Below, piece by piece: positions 35,291 to 47,600 of a DNA stretch of 64,000 nt; the stretch's first letter is position 1; the number at the start of each line of letters is the position of its first letter. The notes under the pieces were generated by a model that saw only the letters and a list, made by a program, of their open reading frames with translations, was not told the origin of the DNA and made no database searches. Where the stretch lies: positions 20,646,001 through 20,710,000 of the forward strand of contig NC_135358.1 of NCBI RefSeq assembly GCF_051622035.1, given 5' to 3'. Position numbers and translations under genes: made by a program. Source of the stretch: Arctopsyche grandis (taxonomy: Eukaryota; Arthropoda; Insecta; Trichoptera; Hydropsychidae).

Positions 35291-38200
35291 ATGTATATGG
35301 ATATTGTAAATTGTATAAATTTTTATATGGTACATATGAATTTATATATTTTTAAGTTTGGTAATAAGTGTGAGATTAAAATAAGATTTGGAATAACCTG
35401 GTAAAAAAAATGAGATACTTTTTAGATAAATATAATGAAGTGTAAATTTTGTTGAAATCAAACGAATTCCTTGAATTTCAAGTTAAGATAAAAAGCCACA
35501 GTCAATAAATTTATGTATTATACAAGTTCCTTATCTTATCGACTACTAAGAGTATGGTCGGCAGGTTTATTTTTTTTAAGTTTCAGTACCTATTTAGGTG
35601 CTAAAATTGATCATTTGATGTCCACATTGTTAACCATATTGTCATGATGTACAAAAGTTATATAAAGAACAAATTCGTCGCCTATTTATGTATTTAATAT
35701 TTTAATCATAAAATTAATTATATATCAATTTCATCTAAATATAATTATGCATTTTCATTTTCACAAAGGTGTCCTTTTACTTGTCGATGCTCAACTTTCA
35801 ATGTGTTTGTATGTATGTATGTATGTACATACGTATGTACCTTTGAACAAGCTTCAATTGTCGGGGGTTGCGGTTATGTCTACATACATATATACACGTA
35901 TTATTTGTATATATAATATGTGTGTATGCGGGTAGTTTGTCCGTCCGCACATTTTGGCCACTCGGTTGACAGGTCGGTGACAAATGAAAGACTCAACCCC
36001 CCCGACAACTGCGGAGGAAACCGAGAAATTCACGCACGGGGGTCTCGTGTTGTTGTGTCGTCGACAAAAGGCGGAAATTAAGATTTTCCGCCATTGTGGA
36101 TTGCGAACGCGACTCTCGCGAAAATGCGATACGTACGCGTTGGCTGCTTCAGGTAGTTGTGGGACCCCATTGTCGTAAACTGTAGGCGTTCGTATGCGTT
36201 CGCACGTATATATGTACATATGTACGTATGTGCGACTATGTGAAATGATGACATGTTTCTGTAAAGGGGGTGTATTTGTGGGGTAACGTGAAGGTCTCGG
36301 TTTAATTGCCTCGAGAATCGGCCGTGTCGTTTAGGTCGCTTTTCCGACTCCCTTTTTTCACCGATGCGACACCAAAGAAATCTCTCGTGTTTGTATGTGC
36401 TATCTGATATGTTTGCTCAATTAATTGAAATGTCGAGACCGTTTGAGCGATTACTTTCGAGAATTTGAGCTCTATTCGGAAGGGTCGTTCGTGTGAGGGT
36501 GTTCAAAAGAATATGTGAATTTTGAATTGGCGATGCAAGTTGTACTATAAAAGCACAATTTGTAGATTATTATACATATAGGATACACAATTATAGGGTA
36601 AATTACAGTGAAAATTTAAAATTCAAATCTTATATTGAATCAGTTTTTCTTCAATGATCAACGTGAATAATAGATGAAGTTTTGTTTTAACATATAAATT
36701 ATGTATAAAAATATGTATATGTATCTAAATACTAAATTCTCATAAAGTTACACATGAATATGTATGATATTACTTATATAAATGTTATGACAAAATTATG
36801 AATATTTATTGAATATTTTTCGTATAGGTTTAAGGTATTTTTTTTATTTGCGGTCGATTTTCCTCTGCGAGTCTAAAATTTAATTGAAAACAATAGATAT
36901 GTGTAAGAAAAAGGGACGCAATTAGTAAATGAAAGTTTAGATAGGCGATCAGAATAAATCCTCGCTAATATATTATCGCAATGCGAAAGTTCAATAGTTG
37001 TGTGTGTGTGTGAAGTTAGGCGTAGATAAAATTTTAAATCTAAGCTTTCGCCGTTTGGAGAAGTGAGTGGGAGTGGAAAAAAAGGGAAATTTCCCTCTGT
37101 TTCTTTGGGAATTGTTCGTAAGAAAGCCTTCTGGATACCTTGTCACACTTATCGCGACTTTCGCACAATTATGACCCAAAGTTGGAAGCCTATATCCTCG
37201 AGGAAAACGCAAGGGGAGAGAGAGAGCTAAGTCGGATTAGTTCAAGACGCGGGCTATTTGTAGTCGACGTCATGTTAGGGCTGTACCAATTACGGCGTGG
37301 ATTTTTACTTTGGATTAATTTATTTCTTATATACTTGAACATACAACTGATCATTCTGAAAATTGAAAGTCCTAGTAGTTTAATTCTCCCTATAACAAAT
37401 GAACTAGATTTGGTTTGATTGGATGGGTATAAAATCAGGAGAGGTGAGCTTTTAAGTTTTTTAAACTTTATTTTATTTTTTGAGAAAATAGTTGAAAAAA
37501 TTGTCGATTCATTTGAAAATTTTCAATGAAGTATCGTCTATTATGTAAACAAGAGTTAACTTTAACTTTCGGCTGAGAGATATTCACCAAATTTACTACG
37601 TTACATAATATGTATTAAATTGAAACATAAATATGAAATTTGAGTTCAATGTGCTGATTTTTCAGGTTTTTGAAAAAAGTATAAAAAAACTTGATTCTCC
37701 AGAGTACAAGTACTAATTCCGGCTGAGGCAAAAATATGAATGCATGAAATACATTTAATTTTTTTTTCCAAAAACACAAAAATAAGAGGGGAGGAGACCT
37801 ATAAGGGAAGGTACCACATACGGTCTACCTACAAATTAAAAAAAATATTTTGTAGTGGTAAACGTTTCAGTAACTGATATTAAGTTTCAGTATAATAGGA
37901 TTAACGAATTATCGAATTATCTCCAAAATACAGGCACACACTAACCCACAAACACACATACAATTTTTTAGCCACGAAAAAGAGATCAGTGATCAATTCA
38001 AATGTTAAAATCTCTAGGTCGAATTTTATATGATCATAAGACTTCATCTTTATATTGTTAATACATATGTACATATGTACGGTGTAAAATAATACAATAA
38101 TATAAAATTTATTATGGATGTTTAAAATTTTAATTTATTTACAATGTTGTTTGAATTTGCATCCTTGAGAGCGAAATTTTCGATGCAAATGTGCGCTTAC

Positions 38201-40909
38201 CCTTTTTTTCGGCAAAAATGTTTTTAAGCTTTAGTATGCATACGTTGTAGTGGGAAAAGCTTTTCGAATGTGTTTGCAAGTTTTCCTGATTTTTTCAGCC
38301 GAATTTTCCGCTTCGTTACGCCACAACACATTTTTCCTTATATTGAACGCATACATTATAATATCTACGCCGTGTTTATACATGTACATATGGGTACATA
38401 AATATACATATGTACATATATACGAAAAGAAAAAGCATGAAACATACTTTTTATGAAAATGGAAAGAATCAATTTTAAAAAGGAAGTGGGTGACTTACTG
38501 TCGTATTTTCCATGAATTGTTTTTTTTGAAAAACGTATGTGTATATATAAATATTTATATGTATATGTATATACATATGGATGTGTTTGTGTTTAATTCA
38601 AAGCGAGCTACCCCTGGAGGACAATGTGGCAATTTAGACTAACAAGCAGTAGGTTTGTCCTAAGATAATTCATTTTGCTTTGAAAGGGGTTTGGCCCTCG
38701 ATATACACGAACAACGTTTTTGATTACGCACAATGCGAATGTAGAAAATTTAATCGACGGAAATTGTCAATTTTTTCCATTTCCTGATTAAATTAAATGG
38801 ACTACTGAAACGTTCGTAGATAGATTTGTACAACAATGTATAAATATTTTTCAATATGTGCGTTCAATGTTTTCCACATTTGTTTAGCCAGTGTAAACTC
38901 AGTACATAAGTTGCATTCCCCGGCGGGTTTACATGGGTACCGAGCTTGAAAACCCCTGCTTCAGAATATAAGATATTTGTCCTTGTTTTCGCAACGTTAA
39001 GGCATGAGAATGCGCGTCGTTTAATTTGCATAAGCAAAGTTTACAAACGTAATACTGAGCTGCCTTGTATAGCGATATTGAAACCGTTCACGATACAATA
39101 TATTCACTTTAGTGTAAAAAAAAAAATCGCAAATATTATATTCGCAGTATGTGTACGTACATGTATAGGTTTAAAGGATCGTTTCGTGTTTTTTCAGCGT
39201 AAAAAATTGATAAGCAATAATAAAAAGAATCTGTAATACGAAATCGGATGTACAAAAGGCACTCGCTCCACTCCGGATTCAATCCTTTTTTTGTTCGAAA
39301 GAAAATTCCTTTGAAGTGATGAAGCTTTTGATGATGAATAAATCATCCAGAATGCGCACGCAAATATCTTATCGATGAATTGTGTAATTTCTAAAGATGT
39401 ATCGTCGGATCAAGGATCGGTGAACATTCGTATCCACTTTGACTAATTTTGCATGTGGGGAATAGTTACATACTAATAGATTTCGCGCCTTAAATTAATT
39501 TAACCCTTCGTTTGCATGTTGTCGAAAATTAACTACACATCCTTGATGATAATACGGCCTCAATTTGAGTTCATACTATGTATGTACATACATACATAGT
39601 TTTAACATTTCGCTCGAAGTTATATTAAATTGAACAAAGCAGCGCGTTCGAAGTTAAACGTGCGATATTCTTTAAAATGAGACTTTTATAATTCGAAGAA
39701 AAACAAACGATATTTTTATAATTCAACATTAACATACCTGAGCATACCACATGTGGTACGTAGCTGGTATATCGATATTTCTGTCGTGCAAACCGATATT
39801 TACTAAACAAATCGCCCGAGGCACTTGTTTTCTTTGGAATGTTTGTGTCGAACGTAAGCCAGCAGATCAAATAAGCCTTCATTCCCCGGCTTGGCTTCGT
39901 CTTGGTTTTGTCGCCCTCTTTTTGTCTGTCTTCATAGTCTCTTTTCCTTACTGTACGTCCCTGACTTTCGAGGCGCCCCTTTTGCCCGGCCCTGATTCGA
40001 TATCGGGGGCGCGCTTTGCCAGTTGTTTGCCCACTTTGCTGCGTCTACGACAATGGCAATCGACATTCGGCTGTCTCGGCACACTCGTTTTGCTTCTTTG
40101 CAAATATCCTGGTTAAATGAAAAAAAAGCCAAGATTAAATTTTAGCGGAATGGGTGGAAATGATTTTAGAATGAAGCGCTCTGCAAGAGGACGAGTTCGT
40201 TCAAATTGATCAATTTGAAATATCAGACCTTTGAGAATTCAATATAAATGGTTGAAATATTATATAAATGGGAGTTGTTTTAAATCAGTTTATTAAATAA
40301 AATTTTACCATTGTTATTTTATTTCAGGTCGTTGAAGTCAAAATTAATATGAATTTTTGATCATCGAAACTTGTTAGGAAATCGCACAATCAGTCTGAAA
40401 GCTTTGTTATCTACGTTCAACGTTTTTGTAATGAATCATAAATTTAAATTAGCATTTTCAAAACCGGGTAGTCTTTGTAGACTTTGAAAGGAGAGTAGTT
40501 GACATACTCGTATTCTTCCTCGCAAGACGTTCTAACTTACACATACATATATTATACATACGTTCATTTGTACATACATATGTATAATAATACTCGATTC
40601 ACTTTTTTAACCTGCTCAATGCAAAACTTTAAACTGTTTTTTTTTTTTAATATTTTATAAATAATTGAAGTATAACTACATATGTACATACATAGATAAT
40701 ACATGGATTTATTTGGTGCGGGTGTGCATCGAGGATTCCAAATTACATATTATTTAAAAAGTATTCAGTGCAATATCCAAGAAAGAATAGAGTGTTCAGT
40801 TCAAAACATGAAGGAATGCATATAGAATTTCCGATGATTTGATGATTACATGATCCGATGATTGAGAGTTCCGTGATAAGATATTTTATTTTTACATATG
40901 TATGTATGT
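35291..40909. other. Intronic DNA with islands and a hAT-like terminus
   Basis: AT-rich, with TATG-type microsatellites (e.g. 35812-35840). GC-richer unique blocks lie at about 35985-36500, 38150-38330 and 39780-40110. At 38880-38962 the minus strand reads CAGGGGTTTTCAAGCTCGG, like a hAT terminus, with no partner found. No exon of the PH gene is needed here, because 27308 joins 52350 in phase. Confidence 0.35.
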
Positions 40910-41130
40910 ATGAGCCGTTATATTTGAAAGTGACATAAGTTAAATTAGCAGTTCCAAAAACATTATTTTTGTTTAACTTGATTCACAAATTGCTATCACT
41001 TCTTTTAATTCGATATGTCCAGAATCTAGGAAAAGCAGAATAAAAAATCACAACACAACAGTATTGTTACACGCAAAACATTATATTTCATTTTTTGCCA
41101 GATATTTCTCGAAATGAAAAAAAGTACACA
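40910..41130 (+). mobile_element. MITE family C, one end intact
   Basis: Starts GAGCCGTTATATTTGAAAGTG and shares its interior (AATTCACAAATT..AATCACTT, ATTTCTCGAAAT) with 61969-62219. The right inverted end is lost where a SINE tail begins. Confidence 0.6.
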
Positions 41131-41460
41131 TCGATAAAGAATTATATTTATACAGTATCATAGAGACAATTTGGAAAAATTCGATATTACTAATATTTCG
41201 AGAAATACATACATTTTACATCATATTTTTGTATCATAATCAATAAATTTGAAGAACTGACGACAATCTTGGAACCGTTTCAACAATGAAATCACATACA
41301 TTGGCAAAGTCTAATAGAAAACGACCAGCCTGGTGTCACATACATACATATATCCAAGGCTGGCTAGCAACACCGGGCCAGATAATTTATCCACGACCCT
41401 TTAGTTGAAAACATTACACACTAACCACTGAGCTATGTTACTGGTTGTATAAAATTGGGA
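41131..41460 (-). mobile_element. SINE, minus strand
   Basis: The tail (CATCGATAAAGAATTATATT on the plus strand), core (CCGTTTCAACAATGAAATCA on the plus strand) and head with a GAGCTATGTTACTGG end are in order on the minus strand. The B-box is weak. Confidence 0.65.
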
Positions 41461-42427
41461 AGACGTTCTTGGAATGGTTCTGGATATATTCATACAGAGA
41501 AGGACTGTAATAGACCCCATAATCATGTACATAATCCAGAACCCAAAGGCCAAATAGGGGTTGAAGATGAAGATGCAGAAATTCACCAGTAAATATTAAT
41601 TTCACAGTCGGCATCCAACGCGTTATTATTTCCGTTAAATTCACTTGAGTATCGGTCGAGGGCTTCGCAAGGGATTAAACGTCCCGAAATGGCACTCGAA
41701 GGGTTATAGCGCATCTCGGGCGACATTAATGAATTGAATATATGATGAGTCGTCTGCTTTCACTGTCGCTGCAAGTCAAACAGGGCAAATATTGGCGTAA
41801 GATACGACGTACCCGTCTGCAGTATCCAGTTCAGATGACAATGCAATTTCCGGCGCATGCAACGCGCCAGTCGGACAAATACCGAGTTCAAAACACGTCC
41901 GATATTATTGTAGATACTTTTTGCACAACCGTACTGACGGTGGCCAGTACGGTTGCATTCTGCACATTTGAGTAGTGACCCGAGAGTAGTACCTACCCGG
42001 TGTGTGCCTCAGGGTGCGCCTAATAAACCGGCGAAGGAGGGTACTCATCTACCGTGGTGAGCCTCACTTCTCTGTTCTCTCTCTTCAGTTGACAAAAGGT
42101 TTTGCCAACATCTCGACGCTTATTTGAATAGGACGCCGACGTAGGAAAAGCGACCGGTTCCGCCGGGAAAACTGACACATTCTCCTCGATGGATTTTGCA
42201 CTGCCTTATACATATAATGATATAATATTGACGCATCGAATGCTTTGCGATGTACGTACATAAACATAGAGTACATTTATTGTTAAGTTTGATAGTCTAC
42301 ACACACTTTAGATCACGCTTATAAATCGTATATACACATGTTATGTATATATAATGTGTCGCATGCGTAATGTGTTGACAGCCAAACCTTGATAACCACA
42401 TTTTTTCACAATATTTTTTTATATTTT
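41461..42427. other. Intronic non-repetitive island with a 10-bp hairpin
   Basis: About 41640-42200 is GC-richer and repeat-free. A perfect hairpin AACCGTACTG..CAGTACGGTT lies at 41927-41954. No exon supported. Confidence 0.35.
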
Positions 42428-42870
42428 ATTTATACCAGGAAGCCCAACAGGAAATCCTAATGCCTCTTCCTGGCCAGAAACATTGTACATTCGATACAAG
42501 TATAATTATACAAAGTAAATACATATTAATTATGTACATTCATAGACACATCTATGGTCAAATATATAAATTTACAGCATTTTTTAAACAATTCAGTGAA
42601 ATTCAGTAAATACATATCAATTAAGATGCACAAAGGCATTTATGGTTAAATTTGTAAATGACCAGCATTTTATACAATTCATCAAAATCCGAGATTGCTG
42701 ACAACTTGAGATTTGCGAGAAAATGGGCAAGGTTGCTAATTTGTTGGAACCGTTTCAATGAAAATCATATAAATTGGCAAAATCGGATAGGAAACGATTG
42801 ACCTGGAGTCACCAGCAGAAACCAGTGAGATATGAACCCATGACCACGTTGTTCAATGCATTTTCATTGT
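42428..42870 (-). mobile_element. SINE, minus strand, full-length-like
   Basis: The tail pair (CCAGGAAG..CTTCCTGG on the plus strand, 42437-42475), the core (GGAACCGTTTCAATGAAAATC) and a degraded head follow in reverse order to 8461-8917. Confidence 0.7.
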
Positions 42871-43175
42871 TTCGGTTAATAAAACGAGCTATTATGTATG
42901 AAAATAGGGTTACTTTTCGAGGCGGAACTCTGGTATGTCTATTCGTTAAGATATGTATATGGATGATATGTACATGGCTGGAGCGAAAAACGCGAATTTT
43001 GGATTTTCATCGATCAATCAATCGATTTATCTCTACAGAAATTTCGAAAAAGACACTATGGAAAAATTGTAATAAATAAATGCGCGCCACGCTCACAACG
43101 GTTAAAGCGTTGTTTTCAGAAAATGGTAATTTTTTTCAGGTTCCTGTGATTATTTTGAAAAAAAATCATCGATAC

Positions 43176-43464
43176 TGTAACGTTACATAGAGAGACGCCC
43201 CGTAGACCGGTGACGTCATGGTGACGCCGACCAATGGTGGAGTCGGGCGTTGCGGCCAATGGCTACACCCGACTCCTTGACCAATGACTATACGGGTCAT
43301 AACGTGCATGCGCTGAGCGCTGAATATTTATAAGTATGGTGCGCTCTCGAACGGTGGCATTCGGATCCTGACCTCCACCGGACGAGCAGCAATAAAGAAC
43401 TGGAACCTGCCTGCGTGTTTTCTTGTACCTCGACCTGACTCCACTTACCTTTGAATACTCTTCA
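43176..43464 (+). repeat. 5' LTR of Ty3/gypsy element (289 bp)
   Basis: Starts TGTAACGTTACA and ends TTCA, within TG..CA limits. By reading it is identical to the 3' LTR and flanked outside by ATAC, matching the sequence after the 3' LTR. It carries TGACGTCA (43211-43218), three CCAAT boxes (43231, 43256 and 43281), a TATTTATAAG TATA box (43325-43334) and AATAAA (43391-43396). Confidence 0.95.
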
Positions 43465-43465
43465 C

Positions 43466-43483
43466 TGGTGTCAGAAGTGGGAT
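43466..43483 (+). other. Primer-binding site
   Basis: TGGTGTCAGAAGTGGGAT starts one base after the LTR, at the position and with the TGG start expected of a tRNA-primed site. I do not assign the tRNA. Confidence 0.6.
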
Positions 43484-43487
43484 CTAC

Positions 43488-44645
43488 ATGGTTGAGACAA
43501 GGAGCCACAAAGGTGCGGATTCGGGGTCTTCATCGCTGCCGGAAGAAATGGAGCCGAATCGAGAACAAAGCCCTGGGGAGCTGAGCAACGGAGGACGGAG
43601 ACGGGAGGAGCAGAGGAGCCGGGTGTCGAGGAGCCGGGTGCCAAGGACACCGGAGCCGAGCTACAAGGAGCTAAGCCAGGGAATGGCGAGCTGCCAAGAG
43701 CAGGTCCAGTCCCTGCAAAACACCTTCGCCACGTTTTTGCAGTCCTGGGAGAAGTCTGCGACACCAACGCAGCCGAAAGCCGACGTACATCCAGAACCAC
43801 CGAGGAGATCAGAGGTATGTTACGAGGACAGGCGGACCACACAGCGAGACACGTACGGGGTGCGGCAACATTCCCACCGGTACGACTACACCACGTTCGA
43901 CGGTACTGAACGGTGGAAGGACTTCCTCAACCACTTCGAGTTTGCTGCACGGCTGAACAAGGAGACGACGAACCTGGAGGACCGACTGTGCTGCCAACTC
44001 CGAGGTGCGGCTGCCATTTTCGCCAGTCAGCTGCCATCGACGCTGAGCTACGACGACTTGACGGAAGAGCTGGCCCAACGCTTCAGACGACAGGGCACAC
44101 CGATTGCATGCCATGCGGCAGCGGAACAGAGAAGATGGAGTGCGGAAGAACCAGCCGCGGACCACGTAGACGCGATACGAGCCCTCTGCGAAGACATGCT
44201 GGAGGGCGTCCACACGAACGCCGAAGCAGTCGAACGCATGACCGTGTGCATAGCGGCGAACTCCTTCACGTACCCCAGTCTACGGGCCAAACTTGGCGCG
44301 CTCCGGATCACCCCGACTACAGCGGACGTGATAACCAGAGCCGACGCAACACGACAAGCCGTCATCTTCGAAGCGAAGGAACAACGGTCGGCACAACCAA
44401 CGTCGAGAACAGTACGTCCCGACGCGGGAGCGTTCAGACCATCTCGACCGGCCGTGCGACCCCCACGATGGGTGTCATCGGACCAGACAGCGCGACCAGC
44501 CACTACCACTCCAACGTGTTGGAACTGCGGACAAACGGGACACATTAGCCGGTTGTGCCGCAAGAAGAGGGTCCGGAAGCTGGAGCCAACGAACGACGAG
44601 GATGACGACGACGAGGAGGAGGCGGCTTCGGGAAACGAGCAGTGA
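43488..44645 (+). CDS. Ty3/gypsy Gag, intact
   Basis: Gag forms the particle that packages the element's RNA. The 385-residue frame starts at ATG 43488, 24 bases past the LTR. It has a charged, Pro-rich N-terminus (1 to about 120), a retrotransposon capsid-like segment (about 135-245; pattern FDG..W..FL.HFE and the later ELAQRF), and a nucleocapsid region with one CCHC knuckle, CWNCGQTGHISRLC, at 344-357. An acidic tail closes it. The stop (44643-44645) overlaps the start of the pol frame, and a slippery heptamer sits just before it. GC content is far higher than in the flanks. Confidence 0.93.
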   Translation: MVETRSHKGADSGSSSLPEEMEPNREQSPGELSNGGRRREEQRSRVSRSRVPRTPEPSYKELSQGMASCQEQVQSLQNTFATFLQSWEKSATPTQPKADVHPEPPRRSEVCYEDRRTTQRDTYGVRQHSHRYDYTTFDGTERWKDFLNHFEFAARLNKETTNLEDRLCCQLRGAAAIFASQLPSTLSYDDLTEELAQRFRRQGTPIACHAAAEQRRWSAEEPAADHVDAIRALCEDMLEGVHTNAEAVERMTVCIAANSFTYPSLRAKLGALRITPTTADVITRADATRQAVIFEAKEQRSAQPTSRTVRPDAGAFRPSRPAVRPPRWVSSDQTARPATTTPTCWNCGQTGHISRLCRKKRVRKLEPTNDEDDDDEEEAASGNEQ

Positions 44646-47600
44646 TCGGCCTGTTACGGGTCAGACCGATCACCGGTGCACGCAAAACACCCGGAGTGAA
44701 CAAACTGGACGGCAGCGGCACGGCCGGCTCGTTTGTCGTGAAAGGAGAGATCGGAGGCGTGCCGTGTCGAATGGTGGGGGACACCGGGGCGTGCATCACG
44801 GTGATCAACCCGGAACTGTTCGCGAAGATCTCTCCTAAAGATTACACCGTCGTGAAGGGCCATTACAGCAGAGCGCGGCAAGCGGCGGGCCAAACCATCA
44901 AGATCCACCGATGGATACGGGTGACCCTTAATCTGCAGGGCGAAAAGTTTCCGTGGAACGTAGCGGTGGCGGATATCCAGGATCCCATATTGTTGGGACT
45001 GAACGCACTGAGACATGTCCGAGCTACGTTCGAGTTGGGCGGAGAGGAGAAGTGTATCATCAGGGGCGTGCAACGCGAGAAAGGCAAGAAAAATGCACCT
45101 GCTGTCAAGAGCATCCGCGGGGAAGTACCCCACCCGAAGATCACGGCGTTACTCGAGAGGGCCGATATTATGCCAGAAGAGAAACGGCGCCTCGAGACCA
45201 TGATTCGGGAAAATCGGAAAGCGTTCGCCCGGGACGAGAAGGACCAAGGAAGGACCACCAAGGCGGTCCACACCATCGACGTGGGAGACGCGAAGCCGAT
45301 GAAACAGCCGCCGAGAAGGATACCGCTAGCACGGAAAGAGGAAGTACGCGCTATGATCGACGACTTACTGAAGCAGGGCGCGATAGAACCGGGGCACGGG
45401 CCGTGGGCGTCACCGGTAGTTCCGGTCGCCAAAAAGGACGGGTCGCTAAGGATGTGCGTGGACTACCGGAAACTGAACACCGTCACCAAAATAGACTCAC
45501 ACCCCATCCCGAGGATCGACGACACTTTCGACCAGTTGAACGGAGCGAGCTACTTCAGCACACTGGATCTGCAGAGCGGATTCTGGCAGGTACCGGTCGC
45601 CCCGGAAGACCGCGAGAAGACAGCGTTCGTAACAGAGTTCGGTCTGTTTCAGTTCAAAGTGATGCCATTCGGGTTGTGTAACGCGCCAGCGACGTTCGTA
45701 CGGTTAATGACAAAAGTGGTCGGTGACATAAGCAATGTCCTCGTGTATCTAGACGACATTATCGTGCACAGCAAAACTTACGACGAACACTTGGTGCATT
45801 TAAACAATGTGTTCGAACGGATACAGGCAGCCGGCCTTAAATTGAATGCAGACAAGTGTCGATTGTGCTGCCGCGAGGTCGAATTTCTGGGACACCGAGT
45901 GTCAGCCGAAGGAATTTCGACAGATCCGAAGAAAGTCCAAACCGTGCGGGACTGGACGACTCCGAAAACACAAACCCAAATGCGCAGCTTCCTGGGACTG
46001 GCCACGTACTACCGAAAATTTGTGCGCAATTTCGCCGAGATCGCGAAACCACTCCATCAGCTAACGGAAAAAGGGCGCGAGTTCAAGTGGACACCGACGT
46101 GCGAACAAGCGTTCGAAAAGTTGAAAGAAGCGCTGACTACCACGCCAATTATGTCGTATCCCCAGCCGGGAGAGCGATATGTGTTGGACACCGACGCCAG
46201 TCAACATAGCATCGGTGCAGTTTTGTCTCAAGTTCAAGGGGGGGTGGAGAAAGTGATCGGGTATTTCAGCCGGACAATGAACAAACCCGAACAAAACTAT
46301 TGCGTGACCCGAAAAGAACTATTGGCGGCAATTAAAGCCATTCAACACTTCCACCACTACCTATCGGGCTCGAAGTTCACGTTACGAACCGACCACTCAG
46401 CGTTAACGTGGCTGAAGAACTTCAAAAGACCGGAGGGCCAGTTGGCGAGGTGGCTGGAAATTCTGGGCCAGTACAACGTGACCATCATTCATCGACCGGG
46501 GATAAAGCACGGGAACGCGGACGCACTATCGCGAAGGCCGTGTACGGAAGAGTGTCCCAAATGCTCACGCGCAGAGACAACCGATCAAGAAAACGACTCG
46601 GCCCGAACGGAACCAGTAGAACCCGCAGAACCGGAAGCACGAGTAGCCCTCGTAGGGATCTTGCCCAACGAGATGACAAACTCGACGATCGACAAAATCG
46701 TCGAGTGGAAGAACGCCGGAACGAGACCACCGTGGGAAACAGTATCTGCTGAGGAGCAGGAACTGAAAATACTGTGGACCCAATGGGACGCATTGGAGGT
46801 GGAAGGCGGTAAGCTGTACCGGAGATGGGAGAACACCGCGGGAACACGTCACACAAAGCAGCTGGTGGTGCCGACTGAGAAGATACCCGAAATCATGTGG
46901 GAGATGCACAACGCGCCCACGGGGGGCCACTTCGGTATCAATAAAACGTACCGAAACGTGCGCCAAAAATATTACTGGCCGACGTGTCGAATCGACGTCA
47001 CCCAGTGGTGCGAACGATGCGCACAGTGCGGGGCCCACAACGGACCACACCGAAGGAATCGCGGGGCACTTCAACCGTACCTTTCGGGGACGCCACTACA
47101 ACGAATGGCAGTCGACATTCTGGGTCCACTCCCGGCCACCGAACGAGGAAACCGATACATACTGGTGGCTATGGACTACTTCACGAAGTGGCCGGAAGCG
47201 ATTCCACTACCGAACCAGGAGGCAGAGACCGTAGCAGACGCCCTGGTAGAACAAGTGTTCACGCGGCTAGGCGTCCCGAACGAGCTGCACTCTGACCAGG
47301 GACGAAACTTCGAGTCGAAGTTGTTCCGTCAGGCACTGGACCGGCTGGGCGTACACAAAACGAGAACAACACCATACCGACCTCAGTCCGATGGAATGGT
47401 CGAGCGACTCAATCGAACCATGCGGGCGCACTTGACGAAGTTCGTCAACGACGAGCAGGACGACTGGGACACGCTGGTTCCGCACTTCCTCATGGCATAT
47501 AGAGCGGCCCAACACGATGCGACAGGAGCATCACCAGCAGCCATGATGTACGGACGAGAACTGCGCATGCCGGCGGACCTACTATATGGGGGCCCTCCAC

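Noticed and set aside
39751-40116. Membrane-protein-like 121-residue frame
   Set aside because: Hydrophobic composition follows from T-rich DNA; no promoter, splice or family evidence.
44048-45432. Several open frames on the minus strand and in other plus frames across the gypsy element
   Set aside because: They overlap gag and pol and lack any domain; high GC explains their length.
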